DNA of 64,000 nucleotides from Pseudomonas sp. Lineage in GTDB: Bacteria; Pseudomonadota; Gammaproteobacteria; Pseudomonadales; Pseudomonadaceae. The DNA is taken from assembly GCF_028293835.1 (NCBI RefSeq), contig NZ_JAQGNX010000106.1, positions 1 to 64,000 on the forward strand, read 5' to 3'. The notes under the pieces are model-generated. The model was not told the origin of the DNA. It was given only the letters and a program-made list of their open reading frames with translations, and made no database searches. The translations under genes were made by a program, and so were the position numbers. Each line of letters opens with the position of its first letter. The first letter of the stretch is position 1. Below, piece after piece: positions 1 through 8,841 of the stretch.

Positions 1-139
1 TCAGCACCCCGTGATAGCCGAGGCTGTCCGCCGCTTGGGCTACTTGTTTCAAATAGTTCAGGGTAACCGGGCGGGCGCCCTTGGTGGTGCCCAGGTAATG
101 GCCATCGCCGTGAGTGGGGAGGAACCAAAAAACGTCCAT
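1..139 (-). CDS. ssuD: FMNH2-dependent alkanesulfonate monooxygenase, N-terminal part
   Basis: Only the first 46 codons lie in the window; the gene runs off the left edge. The reverse strand from ATG at 139 reads [18 protein letters not shown] and continues with [21 protein letters not shown], the hallmark start of SsuD/MsuD flavin monooxygenases, which release sulfite from alkanesulfonates during sulfur starvation. There is no ssuA just upstream as in the usual ssuEADCB operon: the next gene is a LysR regulator on the other strand. It may therefore be a second, stand-alone paralogue (SsuD- or MsuD-like). The family is clear; the exact substrate is not. Confidence 0.8.
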   Translation of the reverse strand, partial: MDVFWFLPTHGDGHYLGTTKGARPVTLNYLKQVAQAADSLGYHGVL

Positions 140-393
140 GACAAATCCTTCAAAAGAAAAAAGTCAGCAAAATGGTTGCGGCGCTGTGTTGCGGCTGTTG
201 AATGACTGTTGCTGGGTAAACAAAGAGTCCGCTAGTTATAAAGCCTCGGATTTATTCCGTAAAAGAACCTAAATCCATATTTTTAGATCTTTTCTGTATA
301 TGCACGCAGCGCTATCCAGAATCTCCAAGGGATCCGGTGCTATTCTTGGCTCCCGCGCGCTACCTGCCTCGGACCACTCTAAAAAGAAGCTGC

Positions 394-1308
394 ATGAACG
401 CCAAAAAAGAAGTCGCACCGCTCCCAGAAGACCTCCGGGTTTTCCTGACTGTGATCCGCAAGGCCGGTTTTGCCGCCGCCGCAGATGAACTGGGTTTGTC
501 GCCGGCGTATGTCAGCAAGCGTATTCAGATTCTCGAAAACGCCCTGGGTACCCGCTTGCTGCATCGCACCAGTCGCCGCGTCGCGCTGACAGAAGACGGC
601 GAACGTGTGCAGCGTTGGGCGGTGCGAATCCTTGAAGATTTCCAGCTGCTGCACGACGAGTTATCCGAAGCCCATTCCGAGCCGCGGGGTCGTTTGCACC
701 TGTGCAGCAGTTTTGGTTTCGGGCGCAATCATGTGGCGCCGGCTATTTCGCAACTGGCCGAACTGTACCCACAGCTGGAAATTCGTCTGGACCTGTTTGA
801 CCGGGTGGTGGACATCATCAGTGAAGGATTCGACCTGGAAATTCGGGTCGGGGATGACATTCCCGGACAGCACATCGGTCGCCGTTTGGTGACCAATCGC
901 CGTGTCTTGTGCGCCGCGCCTGCATACCTGGAACGACGTGGCACCCCGCAGGCCTTGGCCGACCTCGAGGACCACGATTGTCTGGTCCTCAAGGAGCGCG
1001 ACAATGCGTTTGGCCTGTGGCAGATGGAACGCGAAGGCGCCCATGAAAGCGTGCGCGTCAGTGGACCACTGTCGTCCAACAGCGGCGAGATCGTGTTGCA
1101 GTGGGCACTGGATGGGCGCGGAGTGTTATTGCGTTCGTTGTGGGACGTGCGACCGTTGCTGGAGCAGGGGCGATTGGTGCAAGTGCTGCATGATTACACC
1201 CAGAGCGCCAATGTCTGGGCGGTTTACCCGACACGGCTGGCGAACTCGGGCAAGCTGCGGGCCTGCGTCGAGTTCCTTCAGCAACACTTCCATGCGCTAT
1301 CGCTTTAA
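394..1308 (+). CDS. LysR-family transcriptional regulator
   Basis: A 304-residue LysR protein of normal family length. Residues ~10-70 form the winged helix-turn-helix (FLTVIRKAGFAAAADELGLS, then SPAYVSKRIQILE); the rest is the periplasmic-binding-like effector domain. I chose ATG 394 because it places the HTH about ten residues in, as is usual, and follows a purine-rich stretch; an upstream in-frame start at 337 would add 19 residues unlike the family. It resembles the DmlR/tartrate-type subgroup (inference). It is divergent from the ssuD-like gene and convergent with leuD, with only 3 nt between the two stop codons and no terminator. Its target could be either neighbour. Confidence 0.85.
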   Translation: MNAKKEVAPLPEDLRVFLTVIRKAGFAAAADELGLSPAYVSKRIQILENALGTRLLHRTSRRVALTEDGERVQRWAVRILEDFQLLHDELSEAHSEPRGRLHLCSSFGFGRNHVAPAISQLAELYPQLEIRLDLFDRVVDIISEGFDLEIRVGDDIPGQHIGRRLVTNRRVLCAAPAYLERRGTPQALADLEDHDCLVLKERDNAFGLWQMEREGAHESVRVSGPLSSNSGEIVLQWALDGRGVLLRSLWDVRPLLEQGRLVQVLHDYTQSANVWAVYPTRLANSGKLRACVEFLQQHFHALSL

Positions 1309-1311
1309 GCT

Positions 1312-1920
1312 TCAGTTCAGCCAGGGATTGGCGTGCAGGTGGCGTTGTTCGAATTCACGAATCTGCGCGCTACGTTGCAAGGTGCTGCCGATAGCGTCCA
1401 GCCCGAGCAACAAAGCGTCCTTACGCAAGGCATCGATCTGGAACGCAATGACGCTGCCATCGTGCATGCGAATTTCCTGAGCTTCCAGGTCGACTTCGAT
1501 TTGCGCACTTTGCGCTTGGCTGACGGTGCGACCCAACGCTTGAACCTGTGCTTCTTCCAGCGAGATGATCAATACCCCGTTGCGCTGGCAGTTATCGTAA
1601 AAAATCCCGGCGAAGCTGCTGCCGATCAGTGCGCGAATGCCCATTTGCTTCAGGCCCCAGACCGCGTGTTCACGACTGGAACCGCACCCGAAATTCGGCC
1701 CGGTGACCATGAACCTGGCACCCTGCCACGGCGGCTGGTTGAGGATGAACTCCGGGTTGGGTTCGCCTGACACTAAAAAGCGCAAATCAAAGAACAAGCC
1801 ACGGTCCAGGCCGTTGCGATCAATGCCTTTGAGGAACTGCTTGGGCATGATGACATCGGTGTCGATGTTGGCCGCAAGCATTGGCGCGGCAGTACCGCTG
1901 ACAGTAGTAAAAGGTTGCAT
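1312..1920 (-). CDS. leuD: 3-isopropylmalate dehydratase small subunit (or paralogue)
   Basis: 202 residues, the usual LeuD length. NIDTDVIMPKQFLK near the N-terminus and GPNFGCGSSREHAVW mid-protein are the conserved swivelling-domain motifs. With LeuC it isomerises 2-isopropylmalate to 3-isopropylmalate in leucine synthesis. The start ATG at 1920 follows AAGGAG, which overlaps the leuC stop codon; the two genes are 12 nt apart and clearly co-transcribed. There is no leuB nearby, and Pseudomonas often carries a second leuCD-like pair next to a LysR gene. The pair may thus act on a related acid such as citraconate/2-methylmalate (inference). Confidence 0.9.
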   Translation of the reverse strand: MQPFTTVSGTAAPMLAANIDTDVIMPKQFLKGIDRNGLDRGLFFDLRFLVSGEPNPEFILNQPPWQGARFMVTGPNFGCGSSREHAVWGLKQMGIRALIGSSFAGIFYDNCQRNGVLIISLEEAQVQALGRTVSQAQSAQIEVDLEAQEIRMHDGSVIAFQIDALRKDALLLGLDAIGSTLQRSAQIREFEQRHLHANPWLN

Positions 1921-1932
1921 GACATGTACTCC

Positions 1933-3354
1933 TTAAGCGCGGCCGTCGAAGCGGCGCACGTCGGTCAGTCGTCCGGTGATCGCGGCGGCCGCGACCATGG
2001 CCGGGCTCATCAGGTGGGTGCGAGCGCCCGCGCCCTGGCGACCTTCGAAATTGCGGTTGGTGCTGGAGGCGCAACGGTCGCCGGGGGCGAGCACGTCATC
2101 GTTCATCGCCAGGCACATGGAACAACCTGACTGACGCCATTCGAAACCGGCTTCGATAAAGATGGCTGCCAATCCTTCGGCCTCCGCTTGGTCGCGCACG
2201 GCGGTTGAGCCGGGGACGATCATCGCTCGCACGTGATCGGCGACGCGTTTGCCGCGTACTACGCTGGCGGCATCACGCAAGTCTTCGATCCGCGCATTGG
2301 TGCAGGAGCCGATAAACGCATGGCTGATGACGATGTCGCTCAACGGCATGCCGGCTTCCAGGCCCATGTATTTCAGGGCCCGGACCATGTCCTGGCGCAA
2401 AATAAGGTCGCTGATGGTTTGCGGGTCCGGCACCGTCGAGCCAATGGCTGCGGCCTGGTCCGGGCTGGTGCCCCAGGTGACCATGGGCTCCAGGTCGTTG
2501 GAGTCGAGGTGGATTTCACTGTCGAAACGGGCACCGGGATCGCTGTGCAGTTGGCGCCACGAGGCGACTGCGCGGTCCCACAATTCGCCTTTGGGCGCGC
2601 GGGGTTTGTCTTTCAAGTAATCAAATACTTTGTCATCGGGTGCCATGAATGCGCCCCGTGCTCCGGCCTCGACGGCCATGTTGCAGATGGTCATGCGTGC
2701 TTCGACGCTCAGAGCGTCAATGGTCGATCCGGCGAATTCGATGGCGTAACCGGTGGCACCCGAGGCGCCGATTTTGCCGATCAGCGCCATGATCACGTCT
2801 TTGGAGGTGATGCCGGAGGCGAGGTCGCCATCAACGGTAACGCGCATGCTTTTCAGGCGCTTGTAGACCAGGGTTTGCGAAGCCAGCAGATGCTCTATTT
2901 CGGAGGTGCCGATACCGAAGCCGAACGCACCCAGCGCGCCATAGGTAGTGGTATGGCTATCGCCGGCGGCGATGACCATACCCGGCAGGATGAAGCCCTG
3001 TTCCGGCGCGATTACATGTTCGATGCCTTGGCCCTTATCGAGTACGTTGAACAACTCGATGCCGAATTTTTCGCAATTCTGTCCGAGGTAAGAGACCTGC
3101 AGCGCGCCGCCTTCGTCAGCCATGGCCGCCACGCGCACCGGTGCGGTAGGGTTTACATGATCAACCACCGCCAACGCCGTAGACGGGCGCCACACTCCGC
3201 GACCGGCTTCACGCAAGCCGCTGAAGGCTTGCGGGCTGGTGTATTCATTGATGACCTGACGGTCGATGTAGAGCAGGACATGGCCTTGGTCATCGAGGTT
3301 GCACACCGTATGCGAATCAATGTGCTTGTCGTATAAGGTTCTTGTTTGGGTCAT
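1933..3354 (-). CDS. leuC: 3-isopropylmalate dehydratase large subunit (or paralogue)
   Basis: 473 residues, full length for LeuC. The aconitase-family signatures are present: IAAGDSHTTTYGALGAFGFG and the three [4Fe-4S] cysteines in SCTNAR and CSMCLAMN. It forms the heterodimeric isomerase with LeuD just downstream. ATG 3354 is preceded by only a weak GAGCG ribosome-binding site. The 500-nt region upstream holds a REP pair and the start of an epoxide hydrolase gene on the other strand. The leucine-pathway role is the default; use of another hydroxy-acid substrate is possible given the absence of leuB and the nearby CoA-transferase/lyase genes. Confidence 0.9.
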   Translation of the reverse strand: MTQTRTLYDKHIDSHTVCNLDDQGHVLLYIDRQVINEYTSPQAFSGLREAGRGVWRPSTALAVVDHVNPTAPVRVAAMADEGGALQVSYLGQNCEKFGIELFNVLDKGQGIEHVIAPEQGFILPGMVIAAGDSHTTTYGALGAFGFGIGTSEIEHLLASQTLVYKRLKSMRVTVDGDLASGITSKDVIMALIGKIGASGATGYAIEFAGSTIDALSVEARMTICNMAVEAGARGAFMAPDDKVFDYLKDKPRAPKGELWDRAVASWRQLHSDPGARFDSEIHLDSNDLEPMVTWGTSPDQAAAIGSTVPDPQTISDLILRQDMVRALKYMGLEAGMPLSDIVISHAFIGSCTNARIEDLRDAASVVRGKRVADHVRAMIVPGSTAVRDQAEAEGLAAIFIEAGFEWRQSGCSMCLAMNDDVLAPGDRCASSTNRNFEGRQGAGARTHLMSPAMVAAAAITGRLTDVRRFDGRA

Positions 3355-3861
3355 GGTGACGCTCGCTGATAGAGGATTTCGCGAGGCTGTCGGCAGGCTC
3401 GACAGACTTCTGGATCTATCATAAGCGCGGTGGTAGGGCTATCAATGGCAAGACAGTGATGGCATCGGACATGGATCGTGTTTGATGGATGTGAATCACT
3501 GGCAGTCAATGGCCCGGATACAACGGCAATCCTGGCCAAGATTGTGCCGACGTACAGGAAAGCAACGGTGCTGCCTATAAAGTCGATGAGGTTTTGCTGT
3601 AGGAGCCAACTTGTTGGCGAAGCGTCAGGTCAGATATGCCGCATCAAGCCCCTCGCCAACAAGTTGGCCTACAGATCCTTACGTCAGGTAAATCAAAGTT
3701 CCTCGGTCAGAAATTGCGCCGGTCCGTGGCCGAAGCTCCAGTGCGAATCGCTGTTGATTACGATGGAAATCCAGGCTCTATGAATAAACGTGCGGTACTG
3801 TCGATCATTTGGCGACAACCGAAATAAACTCACCCGATGCGAACAACAGGAGACCCGTTTC
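3355..3861. other. Intergenic region between divergent leuC and epoxide hydrolase genes
   Basis: About 507 nt with no convincing gene. It must hold the promoters for leuC (leftward) and the epoxide hydrolase (rightward), but I see no strong consensus boxes. The central part holds a REP pair (3598-3674). The rest shows nothing I can name. Confidence 0.6.
3598..3674. repeat. REP pair (inverted)
   Basis: TGTAGGAGCCAACTTGTTGG at the left and its near inverse at the right (CTCGCCAACAAGTTGGCCTA) enclose ~35 nt. This is the Pseudomonas REP/BIME arrangement. The same sequence class recurs at 19560, 31200, 38118, 56513 and elsewhere in the window. Confidence 0.85.
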
Positions 3862-5070
3862 ATGGACATACAGCCGTTCACCATCGCTATCACTGACGAG
3901 GCCTTGACCGATCTTAACGCCCGACTTGAGCGGACGCGGTGGGTTGCCGGTATCAATGACGCGGGATGGAGTGAGGGCACGGACAACGGGTTTTTGCAGC
4001 GGCTGGTGGACTATTGGTGTACCGATTTTGACTGGCGAGCGCAGGAATCGAGGCTCAATAAACTGCCGCAGTTTACTGCGCAAATGGGCAGTCAAACGAT
4101 CCACTTTGTTCACCAACCGGGCACCGGGCCTGCACCGTTGCCTTTAATCCTGACCCACGGCTGGCCCGGTTCATTTGTCGAGATGGAAGCCATCATTCCG
4201 TTATTGGCAGATCCGGGCAGCCATGGCGGGGATCCGCAGGATGCGTTCCACGTCGTCGTGCCGTCGCTGCCCGGCTATGCCTTTTCCTCAGCCCCCACGG
4301 CCAAAGGTACCGGCCCGTTCGAAGTCGCCGGGCTGTGGGCCGAGCTGATGACGGGGTTGGGTTATGAGCAGTTTGCTGCGCAAGGTGGCGATTGGGGATC
4401 CAGCGTGTCGACCTGGCTCGCGTACCGTTACCCAGAGCGGGTCAAAGGGCTGCACCTGAATTTCCTGCCGGGATCCTATCGCCCTCCATTGGGCGCTGAA
4501 CAACCGTCGTTATCGGATGAAGAACAACGCTTTCTCGATACGTCCGCAGCCTGGGCGGAGCAAGAGGGCGCTTACGGAAAGATTCAAGGCACCAAGCCGC
4601 AGACCTTGGCGTTCGGCTTGAACGACTCCCCTGCAGGATTGGCCGCCTGGATCGCGGAGAAATTCCAGTCCTGGAGTGACTGCGACGGCGAACTTGAACA
4701 GGTGATATCCCTGGACGCGTTGCTGACCAATATCGCGATTTACTGGTTCACCGGGACCATTGGCTCATCATTTCGCCTGTACCTGGAAAGCCGCAAACGC
4801 CCCGTGCACTTTACCGCTGGCCAACGAGTGCTGCCGCCGCTGGGTGTTGCGCAATTTCCTGCCGAGCTGCCCATGCCCCCGCGTTCGTGGGTTGAACGCA
4901 GCTTTAACGTGCAGCGCTGGACGGACATGCAACACGGCGGACATTTTGCCGCGATGGAGCAACCCCAGGCATTGGCGGAAGAGATCAGGGCGTTTTTCAG
5001 GCCGTTGCGTGAATCCAGCCTTTTGGGACCGCTTCGCTCCATCGCGAGCAAGCCCGCCCCTACAATTTAG
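3862..5070 (+). CDS. Epoxide hydrolase, EHN-type alpha/beta hydrolase
   Basis: 402 residues from ATG 3862, which follows CAGGAGA at good spacing. The N-terminal ~110 residues match the EHN domain (PFTIAITDEALTDLNARLER, later TRWV). The catalytic domain follows with the oxyanion motif HGWPGS (H99), nucleophile D177 in GGDWGSS, and a C-terminal HGGHF (H361) as the probable base. The family opens epoxides to diols (microsomal/juvenile-hormone type). It stands alone between divergent leuC and a LysR gene. Odd: after the natural-looking end AFFRPLR the last ~19 residues are read from a REP element, so the original stop codon seems to have been replaced. Confidence 0.85.
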   Translation: MDIQPFTIAITDEALTDLNARLERTRWVAGINDAGWSEGTDNGFLQRLVDYWCTDFDWRAQESRLNKLPQFTAQMGSQTIHFVHQPGTGPAPLPLILTHGWPGSFVEMEAIIPLLADPGSHGGDPQDAFHVVVPSLPGYAFSSAPTAKGTGPFEVAGLWAELMTGLGYEQFAAQGGDWGSSVSTWLAYRYPERVKGLHLNFLPGSYRPPLGAEQPSLSDEEQRFLDTSAAWAEQEGAYGKIQGTKPQTLAFGLNDSPAGLAAWIAEKFQSWSDCDGELEQVISLDALLTNIAIYWFTGTIGSSFRLYLESRKRPVHFTAGQRVLPPLGVAQFPAELPMPPRSWVERSFNVQRWTDMQHGGHFAAMEQPQALAEEIRAFFRPLRESSLLGPLRSIASKPAPTI

Positions 5071-5110
5071 CTTTCGTAAACTCAATAACTTATGCGCTGT
5101 TTCAATAGGA
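5026..5110. repeat. REP half plus companion motif, overlapping a gene end
   Basis: The REP arm reads GGACCGCTTCGCTCCATCGC then GAGCAAGCCCGCCCCTACA (5026-5064) and forms the 3' end of the epoxide hydrolase gene. It is followed by CGTAAACTCAATAACTTATG then CGCTGTTT (5075-5102). The same order, REP arm then CGTAAAC and TTATGCG, recurs at about 58918-58995. Confidence 0.75.
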
Positions 5111-5120
5111 GGGGCCGCCA

Positions 5121-5230
5121 CGTCTTCGACGCCGCGCTTTCGCGGGGCGACCGGTTCCAGGTCGAATCGCAGCCTTCGGCAGCTCCTACAGATTATTTTC
5201 AAGTCAATAAGCTATGCGCTGTTTGATAAG
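5121..5230. repeat. REP pair with companion dispersed repeat
   Basis: A REP palindrome (CGCCGCGCTTTCGCGGGGCG on the left, GCAGCCTTCGGCAGCTCCTA on the right) is followed to position 5230 by a 30-nt tail ending in AAGCTATGCGCTGTTTGATA. The 51 nt from 5180 are nearly identical to the reverse complement of 40568-40617, differing by about two substitutions and one base of length, so the repeated unit is larger than the REP itself. Confidence 0.75.
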
Positions 5231-5327
5231 GGCCAACGTGTTGTCTCCTACCGAGGAACAAAAGGCCTGCGCGGTTGTGCGACCTGGCGCTATCCTGCTT
5301 CACCGCGAACCCTGAGTACCGCATCCC

Positions 5328-6260
5328 ATGCTGCACAAAAACCTCACCCGCCGTCTGGACCTGATCACCCTGCAATTATTGGTTGCAGTGCATGAGGAGG
5401 GCACGTTGACCCGGGCGGCGGCGCGGGAGGCGATTGCAGTGTCGGCGGCCAGCAAGCGATTGATGGAGTTGGAGGACGCGCTGGGCATTGGTTTGTTCGT
5501 GCGGAACGCCAAAGGCATGGCGCTGACCGCTGCCGGGGAAACCCTGTTGCACCACGCGCGGCGCATGCTGTTCGGCATGGAAAAGATGGGCCTTGAACTG
5601 GATGAACATATCCAGGGCGTACGGGGTTACGTGCGGATGTTGGCGAACCTCTCGGCGATTATCCAATTCTTGCCGGAAGACCTGCATGACTTCGTTTCCA
5701 GCCATGAACAAGTAAAAATCGACTTGGAAGAACGCCCCAGCACTGGCGTGGTGCAGGGCATCGTCGACGGCGTGGCGGACATCGGTATTTGCTCCGAGGA
5801 CACCGACACCCAAGACCTGCTTAGCGTGGCGTATCGTCGCGACACCTTGATGGTGGTCATGCGCAGCGATCACCTCCTGGCCGAGCGCGATTGTGTAGCC
5901 TTCGCCGATACCCTGGACTTCGACCACATCGGCCTGCACGCCGCCAGTTCCATCAACATGCGTACTCATGCCGCGGCACGTGCCGGTGGACGCCTATTGC
6001 GTGTGCGGATTCACGTGCCGGGATTTGATGCCGTGTGCCGGATGGTCCAGGCGAACATGGGCATCGGTATCCTGCCGCGCAAAGCTTATGAATTGTTTGG
6101 CCGCTCCCTCGGCCTGACAGCGGTGGCGCTCAGTGATGATTGGTCTGAGCGCACGTTGATACTGGTCGCTCGTGACTTGGCAACACTGTCGCCGGTGAGT
6201 CGTTTGTTATTCGAGCACCTACGCCGCCTGGACGCGTCTTGTGCAGCACAGGCTGTGTGA
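5328..6260 (+). CDS. LysR-family transcriptional regulator
   Basis: 310 residues. HTH at ~12-60 (LQLLVAVHEEGTLTRAAARE, then SAASKRLMELEDALGIGLF), followed by a LysR substrate-binding domain. It lies 307 nt upstream of, and co-directional with, the CaiB/HMGL/MFS genes and probably controls them (inference from position). ATG 5328 has no strong ribosome-binding site but gives the normal LysR N-terminus. The effector is unknown. Confidence 0.85.
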   Translation: MLHKNLTRRLDLITLQLLVAVHEEGTLTRAAAREAIAVSAASKRLMELEDALGIGLFVRNAKGMALTAAGETLLHHARRMLFGMEKMGLELDEHIQGVRGYVRMLANLSAIIQFLPEDLHDFVSSHEQVKIDLEERPSTGVVQGIVDGVADIGICSEDTDTQDLLSVAYRRDTLMVVMRSDHLLAERDCVAFADTLDFDHIGLHAASSINMRTHAAARAGGRLLRVRIHVPGFDAVCRMVQANMGIGILPRKAYELFGRSLGLTAVALSDDWSERTLILVARDLATLSPVSRLLFEHLRRLDASCAAQAV

Positions 6261-6567
6261 AAACTACTGCAGGCCGGCCACCTTCGGTGCTACGTACGCA
6301 GTACTGCGTTAAAACCGGCTGGTGCGCGAGTCCGATCAAAATGCTCATTTACAACCCGTAGCGTCGATCGCAACCCCGGCCGTTTCTCGCCTGTTTTCCT
6401 TGTCTTGCCTCCGCTCGCTACGTTTTCCAGCCTGAGCAGGCCCGAACCAGACGCTTCGCTACAAGCGTTCGCGTTTGGCGAACGAACCTTGCCAACTGAC
6501 GGTTTGATTATTTCCTGCCCAGTCCTCTAGCCTTGGCTCAAATTCCAAGAACCATGAGGTACTGACG
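6261..6567. other. Intergenic region with 14-bp palindrome
   Basis: 307 nt without a gene. It holds a perfect 14-bp palindrome ACGCAGTACTGCGT (6296-6309) and then a GC-rich stretch with no coding pattern (about 6360-6480) that looks like decayed repeat sequence I cannot name. The promoter of the downstream CoA-transferase operon is presumably in the last ~80 nt; GAGG at ~6556 is the ribosome-binding site. Confidence 0.45.
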
Positions 6568-7761
6568 ATGACTGCTCCCCTGAGCGGAATCCGCGTGATC
6601 GAAATCGGAACGCTGATTGCGGCCCCCTTTGCGGCGCGCCTGATGGCTGAATTCGGTGCCGAAGTGATCAAGATCGAATCGATGGGTCAAGGCGATCCTC
6701 TTCGTAAATGGCGAAAACTCCATGAGGGCACTTCCCTCTGGTGGTACTTGCAGTCACGCAACAAGAAATCCCTCGCGCTGAACCTCAAATCCCCCGAAGG
6801 CATCGCCATCGTCAAGCAACTGGCGGAAAGCACCGACGTGCTGATCGAGAACTTGCGTCCCGGTGCGCTGGAAAAACTCGGGTTGGGTTGGGACGTTCTG
6901 CATGCGATAAACCCCAAGCTGACGCTGGTGCGTATTTCTGGCTACGGGCAGACCGGGCCTTACCGTGATCGTCCGGGTTTCGGCGCCATCGGCGAGGCCA
7001 TGGGCGGGATTCGTTACACCACCGGCACCCCCGGCGCACCCCCTGCACGAGTGGGCGTCAGCCTCGGTGATTCACTGGCGTCGATGCACGCGGTGATGGG
7101 CGCATTGATGTCGTTGCTGCGGGTCAAGACCGGGCAGGGCGATGGGCAGATCGTTGACGTGTCACTGGCCGAAAGCGTATTCAACGTCATGGAAAGCCTG
7201 GTGCCGGAATACGACATGATGGGCCATGTGCGTGAACGCAGCGGCGGTGCCTTGCCCGGCATCGCGCCCTCCAACACTTACCCCACCGCCGATGGCGCCT
7301 ATGTGGTTATCGCGGGTAACAGTGACCCGATCTTCAAGCGGTTGATGCAAGTGATCGGTCGCGCTGATCTGGCAGAGAAGCCGGAATTTGCCCACAACGA
7401 CGGCCGCGCGTCGCAAAGCAATATGCTCGACGACGCCATCAGTGCGTGGACCCAGAGCCAGCCCATCGACGCGGTTCTGCAAGCCCTGGAAACCGCTGAA
7501 GTGCCAGCAGGACGTATCTACTCAGTCGCCGACATCGTCGCCGATCCGCACTATCAGGCCCGGGGCATGATTCTCGACGCCGAGTTGCCAGGCGGTGCTG
7601 CGGTGAAGATGCCGGGCATCGTGCCGAAACTGTCGGAAACCCCCGGTTCGGTTAACTGGCAGGGGCCGACCCTGGGCCAACACACCGACAGCGTGCTCGA
7701 CAGCCTGGGCCTCAGTGCTGACGACATCGCCCGCCTGAAAACAGAAGGAGTCGTGCAATGA
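6568..7761 (+). CDS. CaiB/BaiF family (class III) CoA-transferase
   Basis: 397 residues, standard for class III CoA-transferases. The N-terminal PLSGIRVIEIGTLIAAPFAA and GAEVIKIES are family signatures, and D168 in GVSLGDSLAS sits where the catalytic aspartate that forms the acyl anhydride is found. It moves CoA between carboxylic acids. Its stop overlaps the start of the lyase gene by 4 nt (ATGA), so the two are translationally coupled. With a lyase and an MFS acid carrier beside it, it probably activates a hydroxy-dicarboxylate such as citramalate or 3-hydroxy-3-methylglutarate before C-C cleavage (inference). Confidence 0.9.
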   Translation: MTAPLSGIRVIEIGTLIAAPFAARLMAEFGAEVIKIESMGQGDPLRKWRKLHEGTSLWWYLQSRNKKSLALNLKSPEGIAIVKQLAESTDVLIENLRPGALEKLGLGWDVLHAINPKLTLVRISGYGQTGPYRDRPGFGAIGEAMGGIRYTTGTPGAPPARVGVSLGDSLASMHAVMGALMSLLRVKTGQGDGQIVDVSLAESVFNVMESLVPEYDMMGHVRERSGGALPGIAPSNTYPTADGAYVVIAGNSDPIFKRLMQVIGRADLAEKPEFAHNDGRASQSNMLDDAISAWTQSQPIDAVLQALETAEVPAGRIYSVADIVADPHYQARGMILDAELPGGAAVKMPGIVPKLSETPGSVNWQGPTLGQHTDSVLDSLGLSADDIARLKTEGVVQ

Positions 7762-8732
7762 TTACTGACTACTCCCAGCGCTTGATCGTGCAGGAAGTCG
7801 CCCCCCGTGACGGTCTGCAAATCGAACCAAAGTGGGTGGAAACCGCTGACAAGATCGCCTTGATCGATGAACTGTCGCTGGCAGGATTTTCCCGTATCGA
7901 AGCCGGTTCGTTTGTGTCGCCCAAGGCTATTCCAGCACTGCGCGACGGTGACGAAGTATTCCGTGGTATTCAGCGTCAGCCGGGGGTGATCTACGTCGCC
8001 CTGATCCCCAACCTGAAGGGGGCGCAACGTGCCCTGGACGCGGGCGCCGATGAGTTGAACCTGGTGATGTCGGCCAGCCAGACGCACAATTTGGCCAACA
8101 TGCGCATGCGCCGCGAACAATCACTGAGCGGGTTTGGTGAGATTGTGGCACTGGTCCGAGAAACGTCCCGAGAAACATCCCGAGAAAGCTCACGGGAAAC
8201 GCCCGTAAGCCTCAACGGCACTGTCGCCACCACCTTCGGTTGCCCGTTCGAAGGTGTGATTGACGAAGACCTCGTGCTGCAAATCGTCGACGCCTACCTG
8301 GAGTTGGGCATGCAAGGGATCACCCTGGCCGACACCACCGGCATGGCCAATCCGCGTCAAGTCTATCGGTTGGTTCAGCGCGTTCTGGCCAAGGTATCGC
8401 CCGGGCAATTGACCCTGCACTTTCACAACACCCGTGGCTTGGGGCTGAGCAACGTATTGGCCGCGTACGAAGCCGGTGCGCGGCGCTTCGACGCCTCCCT
8501 CGGTGGTTTGGGCGGTTGCCCCTTTGCCCCCGGCGCTTCGGGGAATATCTGTACCGAAGACTTGGTGAACCTGTGCGAAGAAATGGGCATTGCGACCGGT
8601 ATCGATCTGCCGCACTTGCTGCGGATGTCCCGTCGTTTGCCTGCGCTGTTAGGCCACGAGATGCCCGGTCAGGTCGCTAAAGCCGGACGTAACAGCGACC
8701 TGCACCCGGCGCCTGAAAACTTGCCGGCCTGA
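7758..8732 (+). CDS. Hydroxymethylglutaryl-CoA lyase-like enzyme
   Basis: 324 residues, HMGL family. VQEVAPRDGLQIEP gives the conserved Arg-Asp pair, LTLHFHNTRGLGL the metal-binding HxH, and GLGGCPFAPGASGNICTEDL the active-site cysteine loop. The family splits HMG-CoA into acetoacetate and acetyl-CoA; relatives cleave (R)-citramalyl-CoA to pyruvate and acetyl-CoA. Coupled to the CoA-transferase by a 4-nt overlap. Odd: the region around residues 134-150 carries a short tandem insertion (RETSRETSRESSRETP) not expected in the family, probably a surface loop grown by repeat slippage. Confidence 0.88.
   Translation: MITDYSQRLIVQEVAPRDGLQIEPKWVETADKIALIDELSLAGFSRIEAGSFVSPKAIPALRDGDEVFRGIQRQPGVIYVALIPNLKGAQRALDAGADELNLVMSASQTHNLANMRMRREQSLSGFGEIVALVRETSRETSRESSRETPVSLNGTVATTFGCPFEGVIDEDLVLQIVDAYLELGMQGITLADTTGMANPRQVYRLVQRVLAKVSPGQLTLHFHNTRGLGLSNVLAAYEAGARRFDASLGGLGGCPFAPGASGNICTEDLVNLCEEMGIATGIDLPHLLRMSRRLPALLGHEMPGQVAKAGRNSDLHPAPENLPA
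8157..8206 (+). repeat. In-frame 12-nt tandem repeat inside HMGL-like gene
   Basis: Four imperfect copies of a 12-nt unit (CGAGAAACGTCC, CGAGAAACATCC, CGAGAAAGCTCA, CGGGAAACGCCC) encode RETS, RETS, RESS, RETP. The unit keeps the reading frame, so copy-number changes only alter loop length. Confidence 0.8.
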
Positions 8733-8841
8733 TTCGCCTGCTTAGTGTTGCTTCACGCTTAATCATGGGGGCCATGACGCCCTCCTGCCAGACAACAAAA
8801 ACAATCGGACACCTACGGGAAGTCCGTCTGGAGACAACGAA

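Noticed and set aside
2233..3336. Long open frame antisense to leuC
   Set aside because: It mirrors the leuC coding strand, has no recognisable domain, and leuC is clearly real.
3351..3539. Small frame upstream of leuC
   Set aside because: Overlaps the leuC start region and the intergenic gap, with no ribosome-binding site or recognisable sequence.
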